This document shows positions 12,185 to 23,544 of a stretch of DNA of 64,000 bases, one piece after another. The stretch's first letter is position 1. Each line of letters opens with the position of its first letter. The position numbers and the translations under genes are program-made. The notes under the pieces were generated by a model. It saw only the letters and a list, made by a program, of their open reading frames with translations. It had not been told where the DNA came from and searched no databases. The DNA is taken from the NCBI GenBank assembly GCA_003868215.1, contig QWDQ01000008.1:496001-560000 (forward strand). The letters are read 5' to 3'. The DNA is from Pseudophaeomoniella oleicola. Taxonomy: Eukaryota > Ascomycota > Eurotiomycetes > Phaeomoniellales > Phaeomoniellaceae.

Positions 12185-12659
12185 AGATTTGCAGTATTCC
12201 GACCTCCTTGCTCCTCTCACCTACCAGCGATATTGCAACCACCATGATACCGTTATTCCATATATATCCCCCCATAAGCTCAGTGTTATCGATGATATGC
12301 CGGCGATACTTGTACCATCATTGCTTGTTTTTGGATACCTCATTCCTCCCATTTGGACCTTTCCTTGAACGAACGAGGGTCATGTACCAATAAATATATA
12401 CCATGTACTTGTTAATTTTTAAATACTCCCACTCTGTACTCCCATACGAACTTTGTACGACTACGAATACCTCAAGTGAATTGTGACGTCCAATCGTAAA
12501 CAGAGGGAGAATTATATATATATATATATATATATGTATATGTATTCGTATATTAGATTATGCTTCCTCTTCCGTCTGTCTGCCCGTCTATGCAGGGAAC
12601 TTCCATGTGCAAAAAAAAAACAGAATTAGAATTTTGTACATCTGACGCATTTTTCAAAT
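12185..12659. other. convergent intergenic region with TA repeat
   Basis: This lies between the 3' ends of the coiled-coil gene (+) and the Csc1-type channel gene (-). It holds a (TA)n tract at 12513-12535 and an A10 run near 12613. No gene is seen. Confidence 0.6.
12513..12535. repeat. (TA)n microsatellite
   Basis: About eleven TA dinucleotides in the shared 3' intergenic region. Confidence 0.9.
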
Positions 12660-15600
12660 TCACCATCTCAAATTCTCAACGATTCGATACCTCCTCTCGA
12701 CCTCCAGCTCGACGCTGACTTTCCCCTGTTCGTCGATCTCGGCCCCCTCGTCCGTGATCGGGTTGACTTTACCCGTGTGGTCGACTTCCTGTCTGCTGAT
12801 GGCGCCGGTGTCGCGTGGGATCCAGAGTAAAGGCGCTTCCTCGTACATGGAGGGTTGGTAGTATATGTACCGTTCGAGGGCGGGTGGGTATGTGGGGTCG
12901 GGGTAGATGGAGTCTGGGACCTGGTTGCGTAGGATCGAGTAGTCGGAGAAGACTTCGGGGTGGAGCCATTTGAGGAAGAAGTTGGGGTGGGGGGTTTCGG
13001 TGGCGGAGGGGGTGATCCAGTGGCGGAGGAAGGAGAAGCGTTGGGTCATGGCGGGGATGTCGACTTGCTTGGAGAGTTCGGTTTGGAAAGTTGTCTTTAA
13101 AAAGTCTGTGGCTGTGCTGAGAACGTTGGATGTACCTTCTGGGAGGGCGCTGCCAGTTTCCCCGCGAGTAGTGCCGGGGGTGTGAGTTACGGCATCGGGG
13201 TCGGCATCAGGGTCGATATCGTCGAGGCCGAAGTTGAAGTCGTTACTTTGGCCAAAATCAAAGTTGTCCGGGTCGACGGTCTGCGGGGCGGTCGTAGACG
13301 TGTTGTTCTCAGTCTCGAAGGACGTTTCTTTCTCATTTTCTCTGGTGAGCGTCTTGGGAAGGCTGGCGAGGAGAGGTCCGACTGCTGAATAAAGAGAATA
13401 ATGTATTAAAATGCTGAAGACCAGGAGGCCAACTGTCATGGCGAGAGGCCCGTAAGCGGTCTTGAGCGTGAAGAGACCGATGAGACAGATCTCGGCGAAG
13501 TATAAGCCGAGAAGCGTTTGCATGAGAGCTCTGGGGTAACTGAGACCCATGGTACTGATCTCAGAGTCGTAAACAAAGATGAAGTTGTATCGATAAATTA
13601 CGTAGACGAACCAAAGGCCGACAGAAGCAAATCCGAGGACTAGGGGTGCAATGCAGCAATAACTGAGAGCTAAGATACTCGTTAGTTCACAGAAGACCTC
13701 ACATGTGGCTTGGTAGCTTACCGATGACTGCCATATTCGTATATACGGGATACAACTTTCCCCAATGGGGACGCTCAAGCCTATGCCACCTCAACCATAA
13801 CCTCCTCGGATAGCTGGTGAACCTTTGTATAATAAGCTGTCTGAACAGGCTCGACATCTGCACCAATGCTGAGGCACCGGCACCTAGATTCTGCACTAGA
13901 AAATACGAGATATAAAAGTTGGACGCCTTTGGCAAGTTTGTGGACAGTAAACTCTCTGCTTTGGCTGGGTTCTCTAAAATCTGCGTGAACGCCGCAGATG
14001 CTGCAGAGGTCAATGTTGTTATTAGAAAGACTTGAATCACTGAGAACGCGAAGTAGCCAGTCTGGCTGTATAGCTCGATAAGTGATAACGTTGGTAGACC
14101 AGCAACCTTAGCACAGACTGTATCGGATTATTAGCGTATAAAACCCACGTTCGCATTATTGTACTCACACCTAAGGATCGCAGGCACAATGCCCATAAGC
14201 CAGGAAAGTGCCAAAGCAGGAAGCAGGCCTTCGATGAGGCCGAGAATGACCTCTGGGAGGTCTCTAATCCAGCCTAGGAACGGGATGCTCTTAGAAACGA
14301 GATCAATGTTCGAAATCATGCCGATAAGAGCGCAAGGGATAGACCAGAATATTATCATAGCACTGACGAAGCCGTCTATAGCGAATTGACGGATGATTCG
14401 TTCCCACCAAGCCATTGACATATTCTGCCATATAATTTCGTACGGGCGGACGCCAATAAAACGAGGAAACATATGCATTGCCCGATGGTGCGAAAGACTC
14501 TGATATGCGCCTTGCGCCTCAGCCTGCGAAGTAAATTCTATGAAGGCAGCAGGCATGAGATTCTTTTTGTTCGTAGACAGAAGCTGTTGGCGTCTCAGTT
14601 TGTTAATTCGAAAGTTCAATGTCTTGATGCGCCCGCGTGTCCATTTTATCGTATCAACTCTCCTGCCCTTGTTTGCTATTGGCCGATGGCTTGGTCGAGC
14701 ACTGTGAGGAATCCACTGCGAAGCGACCGACCCATTAACGTCTGGCAACGGAAGTCCTATTGTAGCCTCGTGATCGACTTTGTCGGAGGGTATTTCTACG
14801 TCATCGCGACTGGACTGAGATGGAGATGGAGCCACTTCACCATTGGTTGTCTTTTCGTCAGCCAGCTTCGAATAGGGATGCGGTCGTTCTTTGATGGCGA
14901 AATCTCCCACTTTTATAGCTCTTGTCCGGGCTGCATTGGCTTTCTTGATCAGGGCAATTTCCGCCTTCTCTAGTCGGAATGCCGTTTGCTTCCTTTCCTC
15001 AACCAGTTCGTCAAGCTCCTTCGTCTTCCCCGGGATCCATACCGTCTTGACGGAGTCTCCAAACACTTTTCGCAGTTTCTGCTCTTCCAGATATTCCCTG
15101 GGAACGCATGTGAACAGTACAGTTCTCGAAGACAACCTATTCGCGTAATATGGTGATAGCAGGTAAGCCTGACGTAAATTGATATAGTAGACGCATTCCC
15201 GAGATATCATATACAGTACGAAACCTGCCAGATACACGACATTGCAATCAGGTAGCTGACTTTTTAGGCTTGGAGAGGAACCTTACCAAAGTATATCCAG
15301 GCCACCACTGCGTGTGCGTAGAACCTATCCGGATGGGTCAGGTTTCCAAAAGTAAGCATGTCCAGGTCAGTAAGCCCCCCCCCTCCCGTGGCATGGAGAG
15401 GCAAAAGTATGGGCCATGTGAGGCACAACCCAAAGGAATAAATCACGCCGAGGATCTTGAGATAGCGAAGGAACAGAAAGCCATCCAGAGAGGAGTGGTC
15501 TAACACGAAAGTATCAGGTATTCGAAAGAATGGAACGATCCAATTGAACCATCCTGATGGGAGGCGGGGGCTACGTTCACTGGAAGAGGGTCAGCCTGAC

Positions 15601-15870
15601 ATCGTCCAGTAACCCATTCCTCCAGGATTGGGAGCCATACTGAGGCGCGAGACTACCGAGGATTGATCTGGGCGAGTACACTCGAGAAGTTTTGCGTCTG
15701 CCGACCCAAAAGATTGCGATGCATATTCCCGCATATATCAGAACGGGTACCAGGGTCGCGAAGAGCGAGGATAACGAGGACGAATTGGTTCCGGACGCCA
15801 GACGGGATACCGAAGTGCTCGAGCTGTTGTCTCGCGCAGAGCCGACCCGAGGATCACTCTTACCATCCAT
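12660..15870 (-). CDS. Csc1/OSCA (DUF221) calcium-permeable, osmosensitive channel
   Basis: Member of the Csc1/OSCA/TMEM63 family of hyperosmolality- or stretch-gated cation channels (yeast Csc1, Rsn1, Phm7), expected in the plasma or vacuolar membrane. Five exons on the minus strand, 15870-15641, 15579-15287, 15224-14169, 14117-13722 and 13669-12660, sum to 995 codons (994 residues). The start is the ATG at 15870 (MDGKSDPRVG); the frame stays open a little further 5' but without another ATG. An N-terminal membrane segment (SLFATLVPVLIYAGICIAIF) is followed by SPRLPSGWFNWIVPFFRIPD, two more membrane spans, and the cytoplasmic RNA-recognition-like region containing RTVLFTCVPREYLEE and MPAAFIEFTSQAEAQ. 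The core membrane helices follow (for example IIFWSIPCALIG, LIEGLLPALALSW, IAPLVLGFASVGL). The C-terminal 230 residues are cytosolic and partly acidic. Homology is clear; which paralogue it is remains open. Confidence 0.92.
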
Positions 15871-17440
15871 AGGAGCGCTGAAAAGCGACAACGATCAAAT
15901 GCACATCTGTGCGACTTCGAAGGTATCTCCGCGACATACAATGCAAAAGTGATCTCGAGTGTGAGCCAGACAATTGATCCGAGAAAAGATGAGGTTTCGT
16001 TGGCGGGGAGTATGTCGATGATATATGCCTTATAAATCGCTGATTGAAGATACAGTAATGGAGAACAAGACCAAGATAGCAAGGGTAAGATATCGAATAC
16101 CCAAAGCGCAGAAGATAGACAATGGGAGGGTATCCCCTGTCGCAGTCAGACACTAGATAGCCATCACTGGATTGCACACGTTAACAAAGGTAATTCGATC
16201 TCCTTGGGATGTTGTGCAACCTTGACTTAGTATCAACCAGCCACAGGTGCAAATTTTCCGTAGTTCTCGACGACTTATGGCGATCTATTACCCATTTCTC
16301 TACTTTGCAGCGCCTAGCAAGAAAACGAGGAACAGCCGAGAAGCCCTAAATCCCAACGGCAATTCCCTGAAGACTTTTAGGGCCTACTGTCTTCTCTCCT
16401 CTTGGCCTTGCGTTTTCTCTCGTCTCTATGGAGTCGAGTGAGTTCTTGATTCGAGGACAATGAAATGAACTCTGAACGATGGGGAGCTGAATGGTGGGTT
16501 CATCGTGGATCCTCTTCACTGGGAATCGCTGATGTCGATCATCTCTAGGGCCAGAACCCCCCAATCTTGTTTCCCAACTTACTCTCATATACGGTATGGG
16601 TACGGGGTATGTGCACAGTATGCCTTTTGACGTGATGATGCCTCTATACAAATTATTAGCTGAAGGGAATGGGAATGGGAATGGGAATACATTGCATTCG
16701 ACTGGTACACTTGGCGTCGTCAGTGGAGAGTGGACCTTGTTGTCACAAAGCAAAGTCAACGTGACAAAATTCAACTTGAGCAATATCAGTGTTGTAGACT
16801 GTGGGTTTGGTGCGCAGAGCGATGCCTATACAAGAGGCATCAATGAGTATAACGAACAAGCAGGACTAGACGTCTATAGTACTTACCTCAATCTACAGAG
16901 TAGCATGACTCTTGTTGTACAATACCATCTTGTTTCTACTCTTACGCTGAGTGTGCCTTTCGACTGGAAAATCACACCACTCGTCCGCCTCGCCGCTTCT
17001 CCCCGACCACTTCTTCTCTCATCTGACTTTACATCCCGAATTCATCACGTACATCTCGACGTATCGTAAGTTTCCTCTTCTCCGTTAACCGACCAACGAT
17101 ATCAATTGAACCCCTCAAATGCGAGGCTTATGCTCTACTCTGGGCCTTCTCGCACCTTCGACCGGGGTAAGGTAGGTCCTGGGGAGTTCCCGAGATATGC
17201 GTTCGCTTCCCCAGATTCTCCCGATCTTGTTCCATTGCTGCGAGATAAATAGGAACCGACCGGATCGGCCCTCGTCGTGACCACCATAGTATGTAAATCA
17301 TCTCCCCCTCCAGCCAGGAAGATCCATCAACTATTTAATTGTTCGGTGTACGAGATCAACAAGTTAGATCAACGTGAATCACTCAGTCTTCCATTCGATC
17401 CTTGAACCCCACCACGCTACTCATATCATCACAGAGCGAC
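15871..17440. other. 1.6-kb intergenic region
   Basis: This lies between the Csc1-type gene (-) and the duplicated-domain gene (+). A 157-codon frame at 16596-17069 runs straight through a GGGAAT repeat and resembles nothing, so I do not call it. A TATTTAA-like stretch near 17331 precedes the next gene by about 110 bases. Confidence 0.5.
16665..16688. repeat. (GGGAAT)4 tandem repeat
   Basis: Four perfect hexamers in the intergenic space upstream of the Csc1-type channel gene. Confidence 0.9.
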
Positions 17441-18268
17441 ATGCTCTCCTACGTTATTCCCGCGCCCTGGGAGCATGCCTCCAAGTTCCGAAAGGCCCTA
17501 CCTCGAGCCTTCAGGAAGGCCGATGGCAACAAGCCTGCCCTCGAAGCTACTTCGGCTCCAGTCCCGGCAGAAGATCAGTCGCTATACCATGTGGTCCTCA
17601 CGACGACGCATTTGAACCCGTCATCAGACCCAAACTGCCAAGTTCAGACCCTGCGAATCTGCGGAACCTTCACGACCCCCAAAGCCGCCCACGTTTGGGC
17701 CCACCGTACCCTCTTCGACGCTGGCTATGAGCGCGATTGGTTTGTCGAATACGAGACCACCGAAACCGAATTCGAACAGAGCCATGTCCGCCACCGTCAA
17801 GGTCTAGCCGTGTACGCCAAGGCCAAAGATGGCACCGAATTCCGCGTCACCGTGTCCGTGGGCAGGGACACGTTCAACCTCCGTCCCATCGCCGGAGACG
17901 ACAACAAAATCCGCGCCGACCTCTACCACGTCGTAAAAACCACGGTGCTCTACCATGAAGACGAGACCGGTTCCGAACGCGAAAACACCGTCGAAGGCTC
18001 CTTCACCTCCTACAGCAAAGCTCGCGCCCACGCCTCCAAGGTCCTTCTCCTCACTGAGCCATCATCCGAAACCACCACCGCCGCCACCACGAAAGACTCC
18101 TTCGCCGAGTACGAAGAAGCCGCCGAAAACGAGACAGACTGCGGCTATGGCGAAAACGTCGTCGTGCACGCCGTTTCCGAAGCAGGCGAGAACTACCTCG
18201 TCAGCGTCGTGAAGGGTCAGGAGATGGAGAGCGTGAGATTGGCTGAGGCAGCTATGAGGATTGGTTGA
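17441..18268 (+). CDS. uncharacterised fungal protein with two tandem copies of one domain
   Basis: Single-exon gene of 275 residues from the first ATG at 17441; the frame opens slightly earlier but without an ATG. I do not recognise a named family. Residues 48-143 and 161-258 align with one another. LYHVVLTT pairs with LYHVVKTT, GTFTTPKAA with GSFTSYSKA, DWFVEYE with DSFAEYE, and GLAVYAKAKDGTEFRVTVSV with NVVVHAVSEAGENYLVSVV. Each copy looks like an alpha/beta unit: strand, helix, then two strands. There is no signal peptide or membrane segment. The coding part is GC-rich and strongly biased to C at third positions, which suggests high expression. The N-terminal 46 residues are basic. Function unknown. 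Confidence 0.8.
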   Translation: MLSYVIPAPWEHASKFRKALPRAFRKADGNKPALEATSAPVPAEDQSLYHVVLTTTHLNPSSDPNCQVQTLRICGTFTTPKAAHVWAHRTLFDAGYERDWFVEYETTETEFEQSHVRHRQGLAVYAKAKDGTEFRVTVSVGRDTFNLRPIAGDDNKIRADLYHVVKTTVLYHEDETGSERENTVEGSFTSYSKARAHASKVLLLTEPSSETTTAATTKDSFAEYEEAAENETDCGYGENVVVHAVSEAGENYLVSVVKGQEMESVRLAEAAMRIG

Positions 18269-18819
18269 AACTCGTTGCTATTGTTTCTTGAGGGGAGGGA
18301 GGGGCTTTGGGACTTTGGGTACTTATGCAGTAAGTCAGTTTTAATTGATCTGTGTATGTACCTTTGTTATTGCATGGAGGATATTTTTGGTGGATGATGA
18401 ATAATGAGGGATGCCATTGTTTATGTGCCTACAATAGGTAGTTATACCCGTACCACCCAAACCCCGTGTTCAACATCTACTCACTTTCCCTACCACTTTC
18501 ACGAAGGTCCTCAGGTAGTCGCTGATCCAGTCCAATCATCACCGTGATTAGGTACCTAGTCTTAGAATCATCATAACAGCCTTCCTTACCCAAGAAGAGC
18601 AAGCCAGCCAGCCAGCCTCCCCAAAAAAGGACCAAAAACTCTTATCACCGCACCCCATATTATATTATGGAGGGCAGTGATTAGGAGAACCGTTTCCTTT
18701 TCAGGAAGGGTTTTTATTTACGTGTATGTGTGTGTGTTGTTTTGGTCGCATCAAGGATCGAAGTCGGGGCCTTGTCGTGTTAAGGGCTTAATGAGGAAGG
18801 AGGAGGAGGAGGATTGTCG

Positions 18820-18895
18820 ACAGGAGTGAAACGGCACCCCCAGCCCCGATGGCTGGTTCGTTTATACCATTACACTACCGCTTCTGTTGGTGTGT
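18820..18895 (-). other. degenerate tRNA-Gly-like fragment
   Basis: Read on the minus strand from about 18890, the sequence GCGGTAGTGTAATGGTA matches the 5' quarter (A box) of fungal tRNA-Gly. It is followed by a perfect 5-bp stem with a 7-base loop like an anticodon arm (CCAGC/GCTGG). There is no matching T arm, position 33 is not U, and the acceptor ends do not pair. I read it as a tRNA-derived relic, not a gene. Confidence 0.35.
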
Positions 18896-18961
18896 TGAGA
18901 TTGAATTGGGGATTTGAATTATTTATTATACACCGTTCGATTGGATTGGGTCAAGTAGCTT

Positions 18962-18984
18962 GGGCTGGGCTGGGTTGGGTTGGG
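18962..18984 (+). other. G-quadruplex-type motif (five GGG tracts)
   Basis: Five GGG runs are separated by two-base loops (CT, CT, TT, TT). This fits the standard four-tract quadruplex rule with a spare tract. Confidence 0.75.
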
Positions 18985-19392
18985 TTCTAGCGAGTACTTC
19001 TCTCACAGGATGGATACAGGGGGGGACGATACAGTAGGTAGATGGAACTATGGAGCAGTGCTTGCTGAAGCTGTTTATGGATGGATCATTGACACCGAAA
19101 TTTCCTTACATCTAGTCTAGTGTACTGTAAGTAGGTCGAGATCGATTTCGAGGTCAGGATGTAGGGGTTAGGGGATACGCGGGCGAAAGAGGGAGGAAGA
19201 GAGGGAGAGTGAAGCACAACAGTCTTGGTTTCGTATGGTGAGCTGCTTAGTACCTGTGTTCATGATTACCCATGTATGTCACCTACTTAGGCTACATAAG
19301 CTACATTTCTAGGTAGATAGATAGTCCGATCCATCTAAGATAAGACAAATTTCAGCACATATCTAGAAATAATAATAAACGTTTTTTCAACA

Positions 19393-20482
19393 TCAAGGCG
19401 ACAAGCCGTTCTCGGCCAGAACCTTCTTCAGCGCGTCGACCGACTGCTTCAGCAAGGCCTGCTCTCGCTCCTTAAAATGGCCGGCGCCCTGGGTCTTCGC
19501 GCCGGCACGACCGATTGCGGCGGGGAGACTGATGGCGCAGCCGAGGTCGGGTTGGACGACGCTGACGGGTTGGACATCGTGGCGGTCACGTAAGATGCTC
19601 TCGCAGATGGCAGTTGTGACGGCAGCGATGCCGTAAGCGGTCCCCGTGTCGGGTTTGCCGTTGTTGATGATGTCGTAGCCTTTTTGTTTGGTGGCCCTGA
19701 GGACGCGTTCTTGGTGGGCGGAGGAGAGGGTAACGGTGAGGGGGATGCCGGTGCTGGTGGTGGCGTTGCCCCAGTCAATCTGAGGGCGTGGGGTGTTAGA
19801 ATGGGTGAGATTCTCAGCCCTAAGGGGAAAGAGAAGAAAGAGCCAATTGGATCTGGTGAGTGTGGATAAACTTACGAATTGGGATTCACCGTGCTCGCCG
19901 TAGACGAAGGTATTTAGTGAGGCAAACGGGATCTAGAGTACATCAAAGGTAGTGAGTGGCATAGCTCCCTGAGACGACCGCACCGATAAGGTTTAGGCCA
20001 CTTACATGCAGGTCCTCCTCCAGAGCGAATTTCAATCTCACGGTATCCAGATAGGTTCCTGTTCCGATAACCTGCTCAGCAGGCAAGCCCGACTCTCGGG
20101 TGGCATAATAGGTCAGGATATCGACCGGATTGGTAACGAGTACCAAGACGATATCCTTACGAAGTGGGGCCATTCCATCCAGGACGTTTTTAATGACCTC
20201 GATGTTCTCGCTTGCGAGGTCGAGTCTCGGTTGATCTGGCTTCTGCCTCTTTCCGGCTGCTATGATGGCAATATTACACTGACCGACCTCGGACAGCGTG
20301 CCTGTCTTCACCTTGGTATGGGTGAGGAATTGGGCATCTGCTAGATCAGCAGCCTGTGATTTAGCCCGAGTCTCACTGATGTCGTTGAGAATGAGGTCGT
20401 GGCAGACACTCCGTATGAGCAAGTTGAAAGCAATGGCTCCACCTGATTCGCCGGTTCCGACTATGCCAATGCTTGAAGGCAT
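19393..20482 (-). CDS. L-lactate dehydrogenase-like enzyme (LDH/MDH superfamily)
   Basis: Predicted NAD-dependent 2-hydroxyacid dehydrogenase, most likely lactate-pyruvate, cytosolic. Three exons on the minus strand, 20482-20006, 19932-19876 and 19779-19393, give 306 residues. The dinucleotide fold has GTGESG near residue 9 and an acidic residue ending strand 2 (LILNDIS), as for NAD. The mobile-loop segment AAGKRQKPDQPRLDL carries Gln at the classic specificity position where malate dehydrogenases have Arg, plus the catalytic Arg in PRLDL. The Asp of the Asp-His pair is in TYLDTVRL and the His in VYGEHGES. No targeting peptide is seen. The C-terminus is short (LAENGLSP). Splicing the two 55-95-base introns is needed to place the catalytic His; unspliced frames miss it. 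The old yellow enzyme gene lies just upstream on the same strand. Confidence 0.88.
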
Positions 20483-21361
20483 GTTATTGAATCTTCGAGT
20501 TCGAGTTCAAGTTCACGATTGGTGATGTCGTCTGTGGTTGAGGTGTGAAGAGGAGAGGAGTATTCAGTCTCTAGTTGAAGGTATTCACCACAATATGAGA
20601 TGTGAGTGGTATCCGTGATACGTGGTAGTGACTGGCTTCTCTTTGAAAGAACGTGAGAGTTACGCAATGATCGCCTTTGCTCCAGCAAATGACCTGAACG
20701 AGCCATTTCTGATGCGGAGCATTGGAAACTTGCAGTTGCAGATTTACTGTATTACTTTACAATACCCATACGTGTTTGGGATCCAGGATGACGGCATTTT
20801 GTCGCTAGAAGTAGCGGATGATTGACTCAGTCATTGTTTTTGAGGTGGACCGTCTGTATTCGGTACCGTATTAATTGTCACACCACGGTACAGGTCTTGG
20901 CAACGTGACCTCGAATTTGGATCTTCATCTTCACTTCGACATCTACGCCTCGTAGACCTTCCCACTGCCCAAATGCTCTATTGTGGTACATAGTAGACAT
21001 CGTGATCATGTTACATCTAGGCCGAGTATGTCTGGAACTTTCTGTGTCTTCAATCCCTTTCTGGATCTGCTATTGAGTCACCTTTTTGAGAGACCTGATA
21101 ATGGTCTCGTGTCCTTTCTCATACTTCGGCGTCATCGTTGAGGAGTCTGGCTCCTTTTCCATTATGGCCATTACAGAAGACTCACTCTAGAAGGATCCTC
21201 TCAGCTTTATGAACCCTGTCCTATGCTTTGATTATCTAGTCCCTTGAATTTTATTCCCTCTCTGGTTCTCGTGTGTCTTCGTAACATCATCATTCGCCTT
21301 AGCCTCCGTCGTGATACTAGTTGTTGACTCGACATATTTTCCCGACACTGCTGGGAATCAA
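20483..21361. other. intergenic region, LDH promoter side
   Basis: This lies between two minus-strand genes. A short frame at 20622-20825 is unsupported; T-rich and C-rich tracts are present. I see no other feature. Confidence 0.5.
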
Positions 21362-22856
21362 CTACAATGCACAGCAGAAAGAAAGGTAGGTAGACTTACT
21401 CGGAGCTCGATGATATTGATCTACCCATGACACATTAGTGTTCGTTGCCAATGCTACTCTTTGCACAAAGTTAGGATCGCGTAGGAACTCGCGAGCAACA
21501 GAACAGACGTCTGCTTTGTTATTTTCTATGATCTGTTTGTTACAGGAATGTCAGCGTCACTGAAGAACATGAACCGAACGCGATGGGGCCTGTTTTCGGT
21601 CTACTCAACTTACGTCTGCGACCGTTTCACCGTCCCGTATCCATCCTACAGCACTGACGTACAGTCCTGGGATGTTGAGGTCCTTGACGGCTTTGGCGAA
21701 CGGGACTTGATACTGCTGTCCCAGTTGTACCTTCTGCTGTCTATCAGTCCCACCACTCGAGACGTCCAAAAGGTCGATGCCTTCTGATCTCAGGATAGGC
21801 GCGTAGCGGAGCGTGTCTTCCAGATCCCACCCCTCGCCGGATGGAAGCCAATCGACGGCTGAGATCTTCCAGAACAGGAGAGTTTCTGGCGGGACATTGC
21901 GGCGGATGGAGCGGATGATCTCGATGCCGAGCCGCGTGCGGTTCTCGAAACTGCCTCCCCATTTATCGATCCTTTTGTTGGACTGTACGTCGTACCTGTC
22001 AGAAGTGTGCTAAACGCAGCAGAGAGAGGGGGGAAACCAGATGTGCAGAGGTCACTTACCGCTGGGCTAGCAAAAGAATGAATGAGATACCCATGTGCTC
22101 CATGCACTGCAATGATCTTGATACCTGCCTTGACGGCCCTTCGAGCAGCGGCCCCAAATGCCTCGATGACCTCCCAGATCTCTTCTTCGGTCATCTCCTT
22201 GGGTGTCGCATAGTTTTCGTTCCAAGGTTCTGCACTAGGGCCCCGGACTTGGTGCCCAAAGCCTCCAAACTCATCAGGAACCAATTTTAAGCCCAGCCAT
22301 GGTGGGCAGATGCTGGATTTCCGTCCCGCGTGTTGCAATTGGATAGCTGCATGCTGGGATTGGGAATGAATTAGGTCGACTACCCGCTTAAGGGGTGGAA
22401 TCTGATCATCAGACCATAGCCCAGAGTCCTGGGGCGTATTGAGACCCTAAAATTGGAGACCTCAGATCAGCCACTTCCATTGCTGTACCTAGCACAAGTT
22501 TTCAGAGTGTTTTCAACAAGACCACATCTCCATACCCACGGTACCACAGCCGTCGCCTCGATCGTAACCAACGGACACCCCCTCAACGCCCACTGCCCAT
22601 AATGCGCCACATGAAAATCAGTCAACCTGCCCCCCTCGCAACTATACATGCACATCGGCGCACAGAAGATCCGATTCTGAAACGTGATACCCCTGATCGT
22701 GAGCGGCCTGAACACCGGGCTGATCTTCTCCGGATCATCACCATCATCGACGATCGCGGTGCCCACGGGGAGACGCTGTTGTGGGGTGAAGAAGGGAAGA
22801 CCGGAGACGCAGGGGCTGCGATAGTCTGTGTAGGTCGTACCGCTGGGGGAGGACAT
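21362..22856 (-). CDS. YqjM-type old yellow enzyme (NADPH dehydrogenase, ene-reductase)
   Basis: FMN flavoprotein that reduces activated C=C bonds with NAD(P)H. Four exons on the minus strand, 22856-22536, 22446-22060, 21982-21614 and 21532-21362, give 415 residues. The N-terminal 45 residues are extra; then FRPLTIRGITFQNRIFCAPM begins the TIM barrel. PMCMYS carries the Cys that tunes the flavin in the YqjM (class III) group. LQHAGRKSS and VHGAHGYLIHSF carry the substrate-anchoring residues, and NKRIDKWGGSFENR follows. DVSSGG and the C-terminal ENNKADVCSVAREFLRDPNF form the phosphate-binding end. The last residues (KSTYLSFCCAL) are not family-like; read-through of a splice donor-like GTAAGT at the end may mean the true tail differs. 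The gene shares strand with the neighbouring LDH and transporter genes. Confidence 0.88.
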
Positions 22857-23544
22857 TATGCGTCAATCGTTGTGACAGAATGATAGGTTCGCCTTGGATC
22901 TTTGTATGATCTGCAAATATACAGGATCTCTAATTCGACATATCAAATGATATCTTTAAAGTAGCCCTTGTCTGCCGCTCTACCTCTCTACCTAGGTACC
23001 TTGTAGATAATATCTGTGACTAAGCAACCATATCAACCCCTAGGTATCTATCTTCCCTCAGTAGCTACCTAAAGTGTAGTAATTCCACTCCTCCTTGTAA
23101 AAACAACCCATAAACCGTTCTGTTATTGCTGCCTATTCTTTTCGCAGAGCAAAGCAGAGCAGAATAGAGGCGTACAACTCCGAACCAACATCCCGCTCGC
23201 TCCGTCGTAATTACTTATCAGTAAGATATGGTAAGATTCAAAGATACAGTAAGGTAAGACTTCCAAACGAGAGGGAGGGGGACTGCGGATGGACGGATGG
23301 ATGGATGGATGGTAAGGTGAGGTTACGTTATGTTAGTGATTAGTGGAGGGTTTTATTTTTATATGATATCTCCGCGGTTGGATTTTTAAGTGATGTTGCC
23401 CTATTACTGGAGAGTAGGTAGGTACCTACCTAGTTACGAGGGGAGTGTTACCTTCTCTTGGGAAGGGGAGCCAAATGGTGGATGTTGAAGTAGGAGAATT
23501 TGTCTACAGATCTATGGATCTATCTTTCTAGTGATTACTATATC
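22857..23544. other. intergenic region rich in palindromic AGGTA/TACCT motifs
   Basis: This lies between the transporter (3' end) and the old yellow enzyme (promoter). It holds several copies of a TACCTAGGTA-type motif, an 18-base perfect palindrome at 23415-23432, and GGAT tetramers at about 23293-23312. Confidence 0.6.
23415..23432. repeat. 18-base perfect palindrome TAGGTAGGTACCTACCTA
   Basis: The 18 bases read identically on both strands. Related shorter forms lie at 22989-22998 and elsewhere in intergenic DNA of this window. It could be a protein-binding site or a hairpin; I infer no function. Confidence 0.85.

Larger units (their letters stand above)
18269..19392. other. 1.1-kb convergent intergenic region
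   Basis: It separates the 3' ends of the duplicated-domain gene (+) and the lactate dehydrogenase-like gene (-). It holds a tRNA-like fragment (about 18820-18895), a G-quadruplex-type motif (18962-18984), and short GT, AGCC and GAGGAG repeats. No coding gene is supported. Confidence 0.6.

Noticed and set aside
16596-17069. 157-codon frame
   Set aside because: Runs through a GGGAAT tandem repeat and shows no family resemblance or splice-supported structure.
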